Assembly: GCF_023016085.1 (NCBI RefSeq)
Contig: NZ_JALKBF010000003.1
Location: forward strand, 1 to 64,000
DNA length: 64,000 nucleotides
Direction: 5' to 3'
Source: Aliiroseovarius sp. F47248L
GTDB taxonomy: Bacteria > Pseudomonadota > Alphaproteobacteria > Rhodobacterales > Rhodobacteraceae
In this document: one piece after another, positions 8,410-16,513 of the stretch
Layout: every line of letters starts with the position of its first letter
Position numbering within the stretch: position 1 is the first letter of the stretch
Translations under genes and position numbers: made by a program
The notes under the pieces: model-generated
What the model was told of the DNA's origin: nothing
The model's input: only the letters and a program-made list of their open reading frames with translations
The model's database searches: none

Positions 8410-8798
8410 GCACGCATCGGGTTGCATCAATCATGCGCAGCGATGTCCCTATGCTTGCGCCTGACACACCGATCCGGCATGCGATTACCGTTCTGCTTGA
8501 TGCACGTGCCGCCGCCGCCCCCGTGATTGGGGTCGATGGTGGGCTTGTGGGGATCCTGACCCAGAAGGACTGTTTCCGACCAGCTCTGCATGCAAGTTAT
8601 CATCAGGAATGGACGGGTCGGGTGGCGGATCAAATGTCAGCAGATGTCATCAGCGTTGATGCCAGCGACGATATGATCCGTGTGGCAGAGATGTTCCTGA
8701 CTCACCCGTATCGCGTCTTTCCGGTTATGGACGGCGCAACCGTCGTCGGGCTGGTGAACCGCTCAGATGTCCTGTCCTTCCTGTTGCGCGCGGGCTGA
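8406..8798 (+). CDS. CBS-domain pair protein
   Basis: This 130-residue cytoplasmic protein consists almost only of two CBS motifs: residues 5-60 (IMRSDVPMLAPDTPIRHA ... GILTQKD) and 72-127 (QMSADVISVDASDDMIRVA ... GLVNRSDVL). Such Bateman modules bind adenine nucleotides and act as energy or redox-state sensors. It is coupled to nqrM by an ATGA overlap, so it is probably made with the NQR complex and may sense ATP/AMP or NAD(H) to tune it; that role is inference. No catalytic domain is attached. Confidence 0.85.
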   Translation: MSTHRVASIMRSDVPMLAPDTPIRHAITVLLDARAAAAPVIGVDGGLVGILTQKDCFRPALHASYHQEWTGRVADQMSADVISVDASDDMIRVAEMFLTHPYRVFPVMDGATVVGLVNRSDVLSFLLRAG

Positions 8799-8867
8799 GG
8801 TTGAGGAATTTGGCGTGAACCATGCCTTCCACAGGTGATGCGCCTCGTGCCGGGTCTCAGTTTTCGC

Positions 8868-8899
8868 TGGAAGGTCGTCCGATAGGGGCTTACCTTCCA
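8868..8899. promoter_or_regulatory. Inverted repeat upstream of the XRE-cupin gene
   Basis: TGGAAGGT (8868-8875) and ACCTTCCA (8892-8899) form a perfect 8-bp inverted repeat with a 16-base spacer, ending 7 bases before the regulator start codon. It could be an autoregulatory operator or a stem masking translation initiation. Confidence 0.35.
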
Positions 8900-8906
8900 A
8901 AATATC

Positions 8907-9464
8907 ATGGACAAGCCAGACTCGATCCTTTCCCTTCTTCCGGCCCGCTTGAAACAAGCGCGGCAAGCGCAGGGGTTGTCGCTGGACGCGGTGGCAAAAT
9001 TGTCGGGCGTGTCGCGCAGCATGGTCAGCCAGATCGAAAGGGGCGAATCTTCGCCCACGGTGTCGACCCTTTGGAACTTGACCCGTGCCTTGCAGGTGGA
9101 TTTCGCGGGGTTGTTAGAAGATCAGGCGCGCAGCCGGATCGAGGTGTTGCGTGTCGATGAAGTGCCGACAATCGAGAACCACGGGGATGGATGCACGATC
9201 CGTATCCTGTCACCGCCCGAAGACGCAGGGCGTCACGAGGTCTATGAGCTGCGCTTTGCTGATGGGGGTATGTTGGAGTCCGACCCCCATGCCTGTGGCA
9301 CGAAAGAGAATCTAACAGTGATCGAAGGTATTTTGACTGTGACAAGCGGCGAGGCATCGAACCGTTTGAACACTGGCGAAACCGCGCGCTATGCCGCGGA
9401 TGTGCCGCACCGATTGAAAGCAGATGGGCAGGCGCGGGCGTTTCTTGTTGTCAAAGGCGTTTGA
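8907..9464 (+). CDS. XRE-family regulator with C-terminal cupin domain
   Basis: This 185-residue transcription factor has an N-terminal Cro/C1-type helix-turn-helix (residues 11-66; SLDAVAKLSGVSRSMVSQIERGE carries the recognition helix) and a C-terminal cupin-2 barrel (about 105-183) of the kind that binds small ligands. It resembles the SutR/PuuR type of local metabolic regulators. It precedes kbl-tdh by 93 bases on the same strand, so control of threonine breakdown is plausible but not shown. An inverted repeat lies just before its start. Confidence 0.85.
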   Translation: MDKPDSILSLLPARLKQARQAQGLSLDAVAKLSGVSRSMVSQIERGESSPTVSTLWNLTRALQVDFAGLLEDQARSRIEVLRVDEVPTIENHGDGCTIRILSPPEDAGRHEVYELRFADGGMLESDPHACGTKENLTVIEGILTVTSGEASNRLNTGETARYAADVPHRLKADGQARAFLVVKGV

Positions 9465-9557
9465 CCGGGCCTGAGCCGGTGGCCATCTCTCGTTATCCCG
9501 TATTGCGGAATGTTATCCGCTATAGTAGCAAGGTCGCGCATATCAGAGGAGCACCCC

Positions 9558-10745
9558 ATGTCTGACCGTTTTCTCACCGATCTGGAATCCACGCTTGCCG
9601 GGATCGAGGCTGACGGCCTGATGAAGCGCGAGCGCCTGATCACGTCACCGCAAGGGGCTGAAATCTCGGTTGGTGACCGTGAGGTCATCAACCTGTGCGC
9701 CAACAATTATCTGGGACTGGCCGATCATCCTGACCTGATCCGTGCCGCACGCGATGTGATGGATGACAAAGGGTTCGGTATGGCATCGGTCCGGTTCATC
9801 TGCGGTACGCAGGATTTGCACCGCGAGCTGGAACAGAAGCTGGCGGCGTTTCTGGGGAAGGACGACTCAATTCTGTTTGCGGCGTGTTTCGATGCGAATG
9901 GCGGGTTGTTTGAACCGCTGCTGGGGCCAGAGGATGCGATTGTCTCGGACGCGCTGAACCATGCGTCGATCATCGACGGGATCAGGTTGTGCAAGGCGCG
10001 GCGCTTCCGTTACGCCAACAACGACATGGGCGATCTTGAGGCGAAGCTGAAAGAGGCGCGCGAAGGTGGCGCGCGGCATGTGATGATCGCGACGGATGGT
10101 GTGTTTTCGATGGATGGCTATCTGGCCAACCTGCCGGATATCACCCGGTTGGCAAAAGAATATGACGCGGTGGTGATGGTTGATGACTGCCACGCGACCG
10201 GTTTCATGGGGCCACACGGGGCAGGGACGCCGGATCACTTCGGCGTCGATGTGGATATCCTGACCGGCACGTTGGGCAAGGCGCTTGGCGGCGCGCTTGG
10301 CGGCTATATTGCCGGGCCGCAGCCGGTGATTGACCTGTTGCGCCAACGGGCGCGACCTTATCTGTTCTCGAACGCGCTCCCGCCCTCCATCGTCGCGGCC
10401 GGTCTAGAGGCGATCCGGTTGGTTGAGGAAGGCGCGGACCTTCGCACGAAGCTGTTTGAAAACGCGCGCTATTGGCGGGACGAGCTGAGTAAGCTGGGCT
10501 TCAAGCTGCTGGACGGCGAGCATCCGATCATTCCGGTGATGCTGGGTGATGCCTCCTTGGCACAGAAAATGGCGGCCGGGTTGTTTGACGAAGGCGTCTA
10601 TGTCTCGGGCTTCTTTTTCCCGGTCGTGCCGCATGGACAAGCGCGCATTCGCACGCAGATGAGCGCCGCTCTGACCACCGAGCAGCTAGACCGTGCGCTG
10701 GCTGCGTTCGACAAGGTGGGTCGTGATTTGGGAGTGATCAAATGA
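9558..10745 (+). CDS. kbl: Glycine C-acetyltransferase (2-amino-3-ketobutyrate CoA ligase)
   Basis: This 395-residue PLP enzyme cleaves 2-amino-3-oxobutanoate with CoA to glycine and acetyl-CoA, the second step of the threonine dehydrogenase pathway. The start at 9558 is supported by AGAGGAG about 10 bases upstream. The alpha-oxoamine synthase signatures are present: CANNYLGL at residues 47-54, [11 protein letters not shown] from 208, and the PLP lysine Lys241 in [10 protein letters not shown]. Length matches the family. It overlaps tdh by 4 bases, forming the standard kbl-tdh pair. Confidence 0.95.
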   Translation: MSDRFLTDLESTLAGIEADGLMKRERLITSPQGAEISVGDREVINLCANNYLGLADHPDLIRAARDVMDDKGFGMASVRFICGTQDLHRELEQKLAAFLGKDDSILFAACFDANGGLFEPLLGPEDAIVSDALNHASIIDGIRLCKARRFRYANNDMGDLEAKLKEAREGGARHVMIATDGVFSMDGYLANLPDITRLAKEYDAVVMVDDCHATGFMGPHGAGTPDHFGVDVDILTGTLGKALGGALGGYIAGPQPVIDLLRQRARPYLFSNALPPSIVAAGLEAIRLVEEGADLRTKLFENARYWRDELSKLGFKLLDGEHPIIPVMLGDASLAQKMAAGLFDEGVYVSGFFFPVVPHGQARIRTQMSAALTTEQLDRALAAFDKVGRDLGVIK

Positions 10746-11788
10746 GCCTGCCAAACACCATGAAAGCGTTGGAAAAATCCAAGCCCGAAGAGGGGCTGTG
10801 GATGGTGCAGGCGCCGGTGCCTGAAATCGGTCCGGACGACGTGCTGATCCGTATCAATGCCACCGGTATTTGCGGCACCGACATCCACATCTGGAACTGG
10901 GATGACTGGGCTGCTGCCACGGTGCCGGTGCCGATGATCACAGGACACGAGTTTGCTGGCGAGATTGTCGAGCTTGGCCGCAATGTCACCGGGCTTGAAA
11001 TTGGTCAGCGCTGCTCGGGCGAGGGGCACGTGGTCGGAACGGAAAGCCGCCAGAGCCGGTCGGGAAAGTTCCATCTGGACCCGGGCACGCGGGGGATTGG
11101 TGTGAACGTGCAAGGGGCGTTTGCGGAATATCTGCGCCTGCCTGCGTTCAACGTTGTGCCGTTGCCCGATGATATCCCGGACGAGATCGGCGCAATCCTA
11201 GATCCCCTTGGCAACGCGGTGCACACGGCGCTGAGTTTCGATCTGTTGGGCGAAGATGTGTTGATCACCGGGGCCGGGCCGATTGGCATCATGGCGGCCG
11301 CTGTGGCACGTCATGCAGGTGCGCGTCATGTTGTGATCACTGATATCAACCCGGATCGCCTGAAGCTGGCCGAACATGTCTGTGCCAATATCCGTACGGT
11401 GGATGTGACCCGCGAAGACCTGCGCGATGTGATCAGAGAACTGAAGATGAAGCAGGGCTTTGATGTCGGGCTTGAAATGTCAGGCAGTCAGCAGGCGCTG
11501 GACCAGATGGTGGAGAGCCTGATCATGGGCGGCAAGATCGCGCTTCTGGGAATTCCGCCCGGCAAGTCCCCCGTCGACTGGTCGCACATCGTGTTCAAGG
11601 CGATCACCATCAAGGGCGTGTATGGCCGTGAGATGTTTGAGACCTGGTACAAGATGATCGCCATGTTGCAAAACGGGCTGGATGTGAGCCGGGTGATTAC
11701 CCACCGGATGCCTGTGGACGCGTTCAAGGAAGGGTTCGCCGCGATGAAATCCGGCCTGTCAGGCAAAGTGGTGCTGAACTGGCGCTAG
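10742..11788 (+). CDS. tdh: L-threonine 3-dehydrogenase, structural-zinc cysteines missing
   Basis: This 348-residue medium-chain dehydrogenase oxidises L-threonine to 2-amino-3-oxobutanoate with NAD+. The catalytic zinc ligands are visible as Cys44 (GICGTDIH) and His69-Glu70 (GHEFAG), and the Rossmann motif is GAGPIG. The segment 94-118, which in E. coli Tdh holds four cysteines binding the structural zinc, here reads [18 protein letters not shown] and has none. The flanking sequence (SGEGH and [13 protein letters not shown]) is well conserved, so this is a true loss of the lobe's cysteines, not misalignment. It is translationally coupled to kbl, which supports the assignment. Confidence 0.9.
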   Translation: MSLPNTMKALEKSKPEEGLWMVQAPVPEIGPDDVLIRINATGICGTDIHIWNWDDWAAATVPVPMITGHEFAGEIVELGRNVTGLEIGQRCSGEGHVVGTESRQSRSGKFHLDPGTRGIGVNVQGAFAEYLRLPAFNVVPLPDDIPDEIGAILDPLGNAVHTALSFDLLGEDVLITGAGPIGIMAAAVARHAGARHVVITDINPDRLKLAEHVCANIRTVDVTREDLRDVIRELKMKQGFDVGLEMSGSQQALDQMVESLIMGGKIALLGIPPGKSPVDWSHIVFKAITIKGVYGREMFETWYKMIAMLQNGLDVSRVITHRMPVDAFKEGFAAMKSGLSGKVVLNWR

Positions 11789-11797
11789 GGCCGCAGG

Positions 11798-12262
11798 CTA
11801 TCTGAGCGGGATGGGCCGCTGTTCCTCGATCGCTTCCATTGCAAAATAGGATGTGACGGTCTCAAGCTCAATATTCCCGATCAGGCGCTTATAAACATCG
11901 TCATACCCGGCCATGTTGCCGACGACGATTTTCAGCAGGTAATCGTATTCGCCACCGATACGGAAAAAGTCGATCACCTCGGGGATGGCTGACACATGGT
12001 TGCGGAACTGGCGCAGCCAATCGGATGAATGGTGTCGTGTCTTGATCAGAGAAAAGACGACAAAGCCACCGCCCAGTTTTTCACGGTCGATCACCACGGT
12101 GCGATTACGTATTGCGCCTTTGGCCTCCAACGCTTTGAGCCGCCGCCAGCAGGCGTTTTGCGACAGTCCAACCTTGTCGGCCAGCGCCCGTTGGGACTGT
12201 GCCGCGTCGCGCTGAAGCTCTTCAAGGATGCGATAGTCAAAATGATCGAATTTAGGGGTCAT
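11798..12262 (-). CDS. Lrp/AsnC-family transcriptional regulator
   Basis: This 154-residue regulator has an N-terminal winged helix (DYRILEELQRDAAQSQRALADKVGLSQNACWRRLKALEAKG, residues about 8-50) and a C-terminal RAM ligand-binding domain (GGEYDYLLKIVV in the middle). Members sense amino acids. It is divergent from the class V PLP enzyme and its long operon. The 101-base gap holds inverted ATGAC-type repeats that look like its operators. The most economical reading is that it controls itself and the operon to its right in response to an amino-acid-like substrate. It ends 9 bases from tdh, tail to tail. Confidence 0.9.
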   Translation of the reverse strand: MTPKFDHFDYRILEELQRDAAQSQRALADKVGLSQNACWRRLKALEAKGAIRNRTVVIDREKLGGGFVVFSLIKTRHHSSDWLRQFRNHVSAIPEVIDFFRIGGEYDYLLKIVVGNMAGYDDVYKRLIGNIELETVTSYFAMEAIEEQRPIPLR

Positions 12263-12278
12263 ATGGCGATTATATGAC
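12258..12278. promoter_or_regulatory. Putative Lrp operator overlapping its own start
   Basis: GTCATAT (12258-12264) and ATATGAC (12272-12278) form a perfect 7-bp inverted repeat with a 7-base spacer. The left arm covers the lrp-type start codon at 12262, consistent with autorepression. Confidence 0.5.
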
Positions 12279-12336
12279 CCAATAAATGAATTACAACAGT
12301 AAAGAACTGTGAAGAAATTTGAATTTATTGCGTCAT
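12274..12336. promoter_or_regulatory. Paired 14-bp inverted sites, putative Lrp-controlled promoter region
   Basis: ATGACCCAATAAAT (12274-12287) and ATTTATTGCGTCAT (12323-12336) match as inverted repeats at 13 of 14 positions, with 35 bases between them. They share the ATGAC core with the site over the regulator's own start. Phased, inverted half-sites across a divergent gap are typical of Lrp/AsnC octamer binding. The right site ends 27 bases before the start of the class V enzyme. Confidence 0.55.
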
Positions 12337-12363
12337 GATGGTTGGATAAAACTAGAGGATTAC

Positions 12364-13824
12364 ATGACCGCTCTCGACGATTTCAAGGTTGCGCTGAAGG
12401 GTGCTGACATCCACGAGCAGATCCGCAAAGGTCTGATCGGCGAGGATGTGCAAATTGACGGGCCCTTCGGGCCGAAGCCGCTGATCTATGCCGACTATGT
12501 GGCGTCCGGGCGGGCTCTGGCGCAGGTCGAGGATTTCATTCGCGACCGTGTGTTGCCCTATTATGCCAACACCCACACACAGGCGTCATTCTGCGGTGAA
12601 TACATGACCAAACTGCGCGAGGCTGCGCGGGCCGAGATTGCCCGCCTGACCGGCGCGGGGCAGGGGATGAGCGTGGTGTTTACCGGGGCCGGGTCAACTG
12701 CCGGGATCAACCGGATCGTCGGCCTGCTGGATCTGGCCGCGTTGGTGGCGGACGGGAAGAGGGTGGTGGTTCTGACCGGCCCGTACGAGCATCATTCCAA
12801 TATTCTGCCGTGGCGAGAAACCGGTGCCGAGGTGATTGAGGTTGCCGAGGCACAGGGTGGAGGCGTCGACATGAACGATCTGGCCCGCGCTTTGTGGGCG
12901 GCCAAAGGTGCGGTGCGGATTGTTGGCACCTTTTCGGCTGCGTCCAACGTGACCGGCATTCTGACCGATGCGGATGCGGTCACACGGATGTTGCGTGCCC
13001 ATGGTGCGCTGGCGGTGTGGGATTACGGTTGCGCTGGCCCTTACTGCGAGATGGATATGAAACAGGGCAGCGATGCCCAGAAAGACGCTATCGTGTTCTC
13101 GGTTCACAAGTTTCCCGGCGGTCCCGGATCCAGCGGCGTCGCCGTGATCCGTGACGGGATCGCCCGCCGTGCCACACCGACTCTTCCCGGAGGCGGCACG
13201 GTCAGTTTCGTGTCGCCGTGGGGGCACGTCTATTCCGACAGTCTTGCGGCGCGGGAAGAGGGCGGCACACCAAACGTGACCGGCGACATTCGCGCCGCAT
13301 TGGCAATGCTGGTGAAAGAGGCGCTGGGGCAGGATTGGCTGGACGGGCGGCAAGCCGAATTGCGGGCGCGCGCGATGAAGGTTTGGGCTGCCAACGACCG
13401 CATACAATTGCTGGGCAACCCCGAAGCAGACGCGCTGCCGATCTTTTCGTTTCGGGTGCGGGATGAGCAGGGAGCGCAGGTGCATCACCAGTTCTTTACC
13501 CGGCTTCTTAGTGACCTTACTGGTGTGCAGGCGCGTGGCGGCTGCGCCTGTGCTGGGCCTTACGGCCACCGTTTGCTGGGTCTGGGCAAGTCTGATTCGG
13601 ATGCCACCATGGCGGCGTTGGAACTGGGCCAGGAAACCGCCAAACCCGGCTGGGTGCGGTTGAACCTTTCTGCCCTGATGACGGACGAGAAGGCAGAAAT
13701 TATCATTCAGGCGGTGGACGATCTGGCGCGGATCGCCCAAGATTATGCGGCACAGTACAACGTCGATACCAGTACCGCCCGTTTCAAAGCCCAAGCCTTG
13801 CCCAAGGATACGCTTGCTTCATAA
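12364..13824 (+). CDS. Class V PLP-dependent aminotransferase/desulfurase-like enzyme
   Basis: This 486-residue fold-type I PLP enzyme starts at 12364, with AGAGGA about 6 bases upstream. The PLP lysine is Lys249 in FSVHKFPGG; VWDYGCAGPY near residue 219 provides the PLP aspartate. A C-terminal CXC (Cys395, Cys397 in RGGCACAGPYGH) sits where cysteine desulfurases carry their catalytic cysteine loop. It is longer than SufS-type enzymes (about 410). The exact reaction is unknown: aminotransferase, epimerase or C-S/C-N lyase are all possible. It is the first gene downstream of the putative Lrp operators and heads the unknown catabolic module. Confidence 0.75.
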   Translation: MTALDDFKVALKGADIHEQIRKGLIGEDVQIDGPFGPKPLIYADYVASGRALAQVEDFIRDRVLPYYANTHTQASFCGEYMTKLREAARAEIARLTGAGQGMSVVFTGAGSTAGINRIVGLLDLAALVADGKRVVVLTGPYEHHSNILPWRETGAEVIEVAEAQGGGVDMNDLARALWAAKGAVRIVGTFSAASNVTGILTDADAVTRMLRAHGALAVWDYGCAGPYCEMDMKQGSDAQKDAIVFSVHKFPGGPGSSGVAVIRDGIARRATPTLPGGGTVSFVSPWGHVYSDSLAAREEGGTPNVTGDIRAALAMLVKEALGQDWLDGRQAELRARAMKVWAANDRIQLLGNPEADALPIFSFRVRDEQGAQVHHQFFTRLLSDLTGVQARGGCACAGPYGHRLLGLGKSDSDATMAALELGQETAKPGWVRLNLSALMTDEKAEIIIQAVDDLARIAQDYAAQYNVDTSTARFKAQALPKDTLAS

Positions 13825-13898
13825 CAAAACTCTGGCCTGTCCGCATCCGCGCGGATTGATCAGGTGTGACGGACATCGACACTTGAAGGACAACCAAC

Positions 13899-15365
13899 AT
13901 GACACATGACACAGACTCCCCAATAGATGGCCAAGGGCTGCCTGCATTGGAGGCGCGACTGCGCGAGGATCTTAAGTTCCTGTGCTGGCCCGGAAAGGAC
14001 TGGGTGCCAACGCGTGACGGGGTCAGTGATGTGGTAATCATCGGAGGCGGCATGTGCGGCATGGTGGCGTGGCTGGCGCTGAAGACTGGTGGCATTCACA
14101 ACATGCGGGTGCTGGACCGCAGCCCCGAGGGGTTGGAAGGACCATGGCTGACCTATGCGCGGATGGAGACTTTGCGCTCGCCTAAAGAGTTGACCGGCCC
14201 GGCATTCGGCCATGGTGCGTTGAGTTTCCAAGCGTGGTATCGCGCGCAATTCGGTACAAAAGAATGGGATGCGCTGGACAAGATTCCGCGCCCGATGTGG
14301 ATGGAATACCTGCAATGGTATCGGCAGGTTTTGGACATCCCGACCGAGAACAACGTGGCCGTCGATCTGGTTGAACCAGAAGGGGATTTGTTGCGGCTGC
14401 ACCTGTCCGGCGCGAAGGAGAAATCAATCCTGTGCCGCAAACTGGTTTTTGCAACCGGGCGCGATGGCACCGGGCAACCCAATATCCCCGGCTTCGTGCA
14501 GGGTCTGGACCGCAAGTTCTGGGCGCACAGTGCCGACGAGATCGACTTTGCCAATCTGAAAGGCAAGCGCGTGGCGGTGGTGGGCGTGGGCGCGTCCGCC
14601 GTCGACAATGCCGCCGAAGCGTTGGAACACGGCGCGACCGAAGTCCGCCACCTGATCCGTCGCAAAGAAATGCCGACCATCAACAAGATGATGGGGATCG
14701 GGTCGTTCGGGTTCACCGTGGGTTATGCCAGCCTGCCGGATGAATGGCGTTGGCGCTTCATGCAGTATTCCTTCTCCACGCAAACGCCGCCGCCGCATGG
14801 CTCGACCAACCGGGTCAGCCGTCATCCGAACGCGTATTTTCATTTCGGCAAAGCGGTGCAAACGACGGTCGAAAAGAACGGTGCGGTCGAAGTGGGGTTC
14901 GCCGATGGCGCGGCGTATGAGGCGGATTTCGTGATCCTTGGCACCGGCTTCACCATCGACCCGCTGTCGCGGACCGAGTTCGGCAAGGCGGCAACCAATA
15001 TTCTGCTCTGGCAGGACGTCTACACTCCACCTGCGGATGAACCATCGCGCGATCTGGGGCGATTCCCGTATTTAAACGACGATTTCACCTTCCGTGAGAA
15101 GGTGCCGGGGACCGCAGCTTGGTTATCCAATGTCTATTGCTTCAACTACGGTGCGTCGGCCAGCCTGGGCAAGGTGTCGGGCGATATTCCGGGTATCTCG
15201 GAAGGCGCGAACTGGATGGCGCGCGAGATTGCAGCGAAGCTGTATGTCGAGGATGTATCCGAGCATTGGCAGGCGATGCTGGATTACGACAAGCCGGAAC
15301 TGGATGGTAGCGAATGGGAACCCGCCGACCTGATCACAGAAAGTGAAAAGGGGGAGGTTGCCTGA
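13899..15365 (+). CDS. FAD/NAD(P)-binding monooxygenase-like protein
   Basis: This 488-residue flavoprotein has two dinucleotide-binding motifs: GGGMCG at residues 49-54 for FAD and GVGASA from residue 229 for NAD(P)H. FATGRDGTGQPNIPGF near 184 and LGTGFTIDP further on match the flavin-containing and N-hydroxylating monooxygenase superfamily, as does the MRVLDRSPEG end of the first Rossmann unit. The likely role is oxygenation of an amine or thioether substrate. AAGGA lies about 10 bases before the ATG. It overlaps the next gene by one base (TGATG), so the two are coupled. Confidence 0.8.
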   Translation: MTHDTDSPIDGQGLPALEARLREDLKFLCWPGKDWVPTRDGVSDVVIIGGGMCGMVAWLALKTGGIHNMRVLDRSPEGLEGPWLTYARMETLRSPKELTGPAFGHGALSFQAWYRAQFGTKEWDALDKIPRPMWMEYLQWYRQVLDIPTENNVAVDLVEPEGDLLRLHLSGAKEKSILCRKLVFATGRDGTGQPNIPGFVQGLDRKFWAHSADEIDFANLKGKRVAVVGVGASAVDNAAEALEHGATEVRHLIRRKEMPTINKMMGIGSFGFTVGYASLPDEWRWRFMQYSFSTQTPPPHGSTNRVSRHPNAYFHFGKAVQTTVEKNGAVEVGFADGAAYEADFVILGTGFTIDPLSRTEFGKAATNILLWQDVYTPPADEPSRDLGRFPYLNDDFTFREKVPGTAAWLSNVYCFNYGASASLGKVSGDIPGISEGANWMAREIAAKLYVEDVSEHWQAMLDYDKPELDGSEWEPADLITESEKGEVA

Positions 15366-15844
15366 TGGCTTTAGATACGAACGCACTGCGACATGCAGGA
15401 ATCGCGCCTGATGGTGGTTCGGCGGCTGCCGTCGAAGGGCGTGCCGCGATCTTCGAGATGACGCAGGCTGCAGAAGACGCCGTGTTGCGTCCAAAGGACG
15501 AAGGCCCGTGGTCGCATGAGTTGCGGGTAGCGCTGGCAGCGCGGATCGCGACGTTGAACGGAGAAGCGGACCTTGCCGCGCAATATGCCGACGGGGCATG
15601 TGCGTTTGCCGATCTGGCTGACCCGCAAAATGACGGGGCAGCGCAGGGTTTGGCCGAGGTTGTGGCGTTCATGGACAAGGTCGCAATTGACACGCGCAAT
15701 GTTGTGGCGGCCGATATTTCGGGCCTGCAAGCGGCCGGGGTGGCGGATGCCGATATTGTGCGGCTGGCCGAATTGAACGCATTTCTGGCGTATCAGATCC
15801 GGGTGATTGCCGGGCTGCGGTTGATGAAGGGGGCGTTTGCATGA
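15365..15844 (+). CDS. CMD-like protein (Avi_7170-type), non-cysteine partner
   Basis: This 159-residue, mostly helical protein resembles the carboxymuconolactone decarboxylase-like proteins that occur paired with a peroxidase-related partner. WSHELRVALAARIATLNGEADLAAQYA in the middle is the recognisable segment, and the C-terminal FLAYQIRVIAGLRLMKG also fits. It lacks the CxxC pair of active AhpD-type proteins; its only cysteine is in the GACAF segment. It is coupled to both neighbours by overlaps (1 and 4 bases), so it probably forms a complex with the next protein. The family assignment is from memory of the domain pattern and is moderate. Confidence 0.6.
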   Translation: MALDTNALRHAGIAPDGGSAAAVEGRAAIFEMTQAAEDAVLRPKDEGPWSHELRVALAARIATLNGEADLAAQYADGACAFADLADPQNDGAAQGLAEVVAFMDKVAIDTRNVVAADISGLQAAGVADADIVRLAELNAFLAYQIRVIAGLRLMKGAFA

Positions 15845-16431
15845 CCAAGGTGATCACGAAATTCACCCGTAACCTCCCGCATTGGCAGCCGCGCGTGACG
15901 CCGGTTGACCTGAAAGAGGCCAGCGAAGAACAGTTGGACGCGCTGCAGGTCACGCCGTCGAACACCAAGGTATCGGAATATGTCCTGACCCTGGCACATG
16001 ACGTGGAAAGCCTGAAGGTGCGTTCGCCGCTGTTCAATGCCATTATGTATGACAAGGGCGGGATGAGCCGGGCTGAACGGGAGCTGGGTGCGCTGGGTGC
16101 GTCGATGGTCAATCATTGCATTTATTGCGCCGCCGTTCATGCCGCGCGTCACGCCCAACTTGAGAAATCGACCGACGTGACCGACAAGCTGTTTCGCGAT
16201 GGTGCCAAGGCAGATCTGAGCGAGCGCGACCGGGCAATCTTTGATTTTGCAGTGGCGCTGTCTGAGGCACCGTCACAAGCGGGGCCAGCGCATATGGACG
16301 CGCTGAAATCCGCCGGGTTGGACGAGGCCGAGGTGTTGGACCTGATTCTTTCTGCGGCGCTTTTTGGCTGGGCAAACCGGTTGATGCATGTGCTGGGAGA
16401 TCCGGTGCGGTTGCCGGAAGCAGCAGTATAA
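15841..16431 (+). CDS. Alkylhydroperoxidase/CMD-family peroxidase-related enzyme
   Basis: This 196-residue AhpD-like protein carries the redox motif CIYCAAVH near residues 97-104, with flanking residues expected for a CxxC...H proton relay. Family members use the cysteine pair for peroxide or thiol chemistry. The ATGA overlap with the preceding CMD-like gene and co-transcription with the monooxygenase suggest that it handles a reactive product of that enzyme, which is inference. No strong ribosome binding site is needed because of the coupling. Confidence 0.8.
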   Translation: MTKVITKFTRNLPHWQPRVTPVDLKEASEEQLDALQVTPSNTKVSEYVLTLAHDVESLKVRSPLFNAIMYDKGGMSRAERELGALGASMVNHCIYCAAVHAARHAQLEKSTDVTDKLFRDGAKADLSERDRAIFDFAVALSEAPSQAGPAHMDALKSAGLDEAEVLDLILSAALFGWANRLMHVLGDPVRLPEAAV

Positions 16432-16455
16432 ACATATCCATTATAACAGATATGT
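16432..16455. promoter_or_regulatory. AT-rich inverted repeat before the opine-dehydrogenase gene
   Basis: ACATATC (16432-16438) and GATATGT (16449-16455) are perfect inverted arms with a 10-base spacer, just after the preceding stop. The 82-base gap is strikingly AT-rich against its neighbours and probably holds a second promoter within the module, with this repeat as a regulator site. Confidence 0.4.
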
Positions 16456-16513
16456 ATCTAATATAATGGTGTAGTAGTATGAGAAAGTTCACAAGCGAAT
16501 CATTGGGGGTAAT

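Noticed and set aside
12694..13794. 366-residue open frame on the minus strand
   Set aside because: It is antisense to the class V PLP enzyme, which carries clear catalytic motifs; no ribosome binding site or domain is seen.
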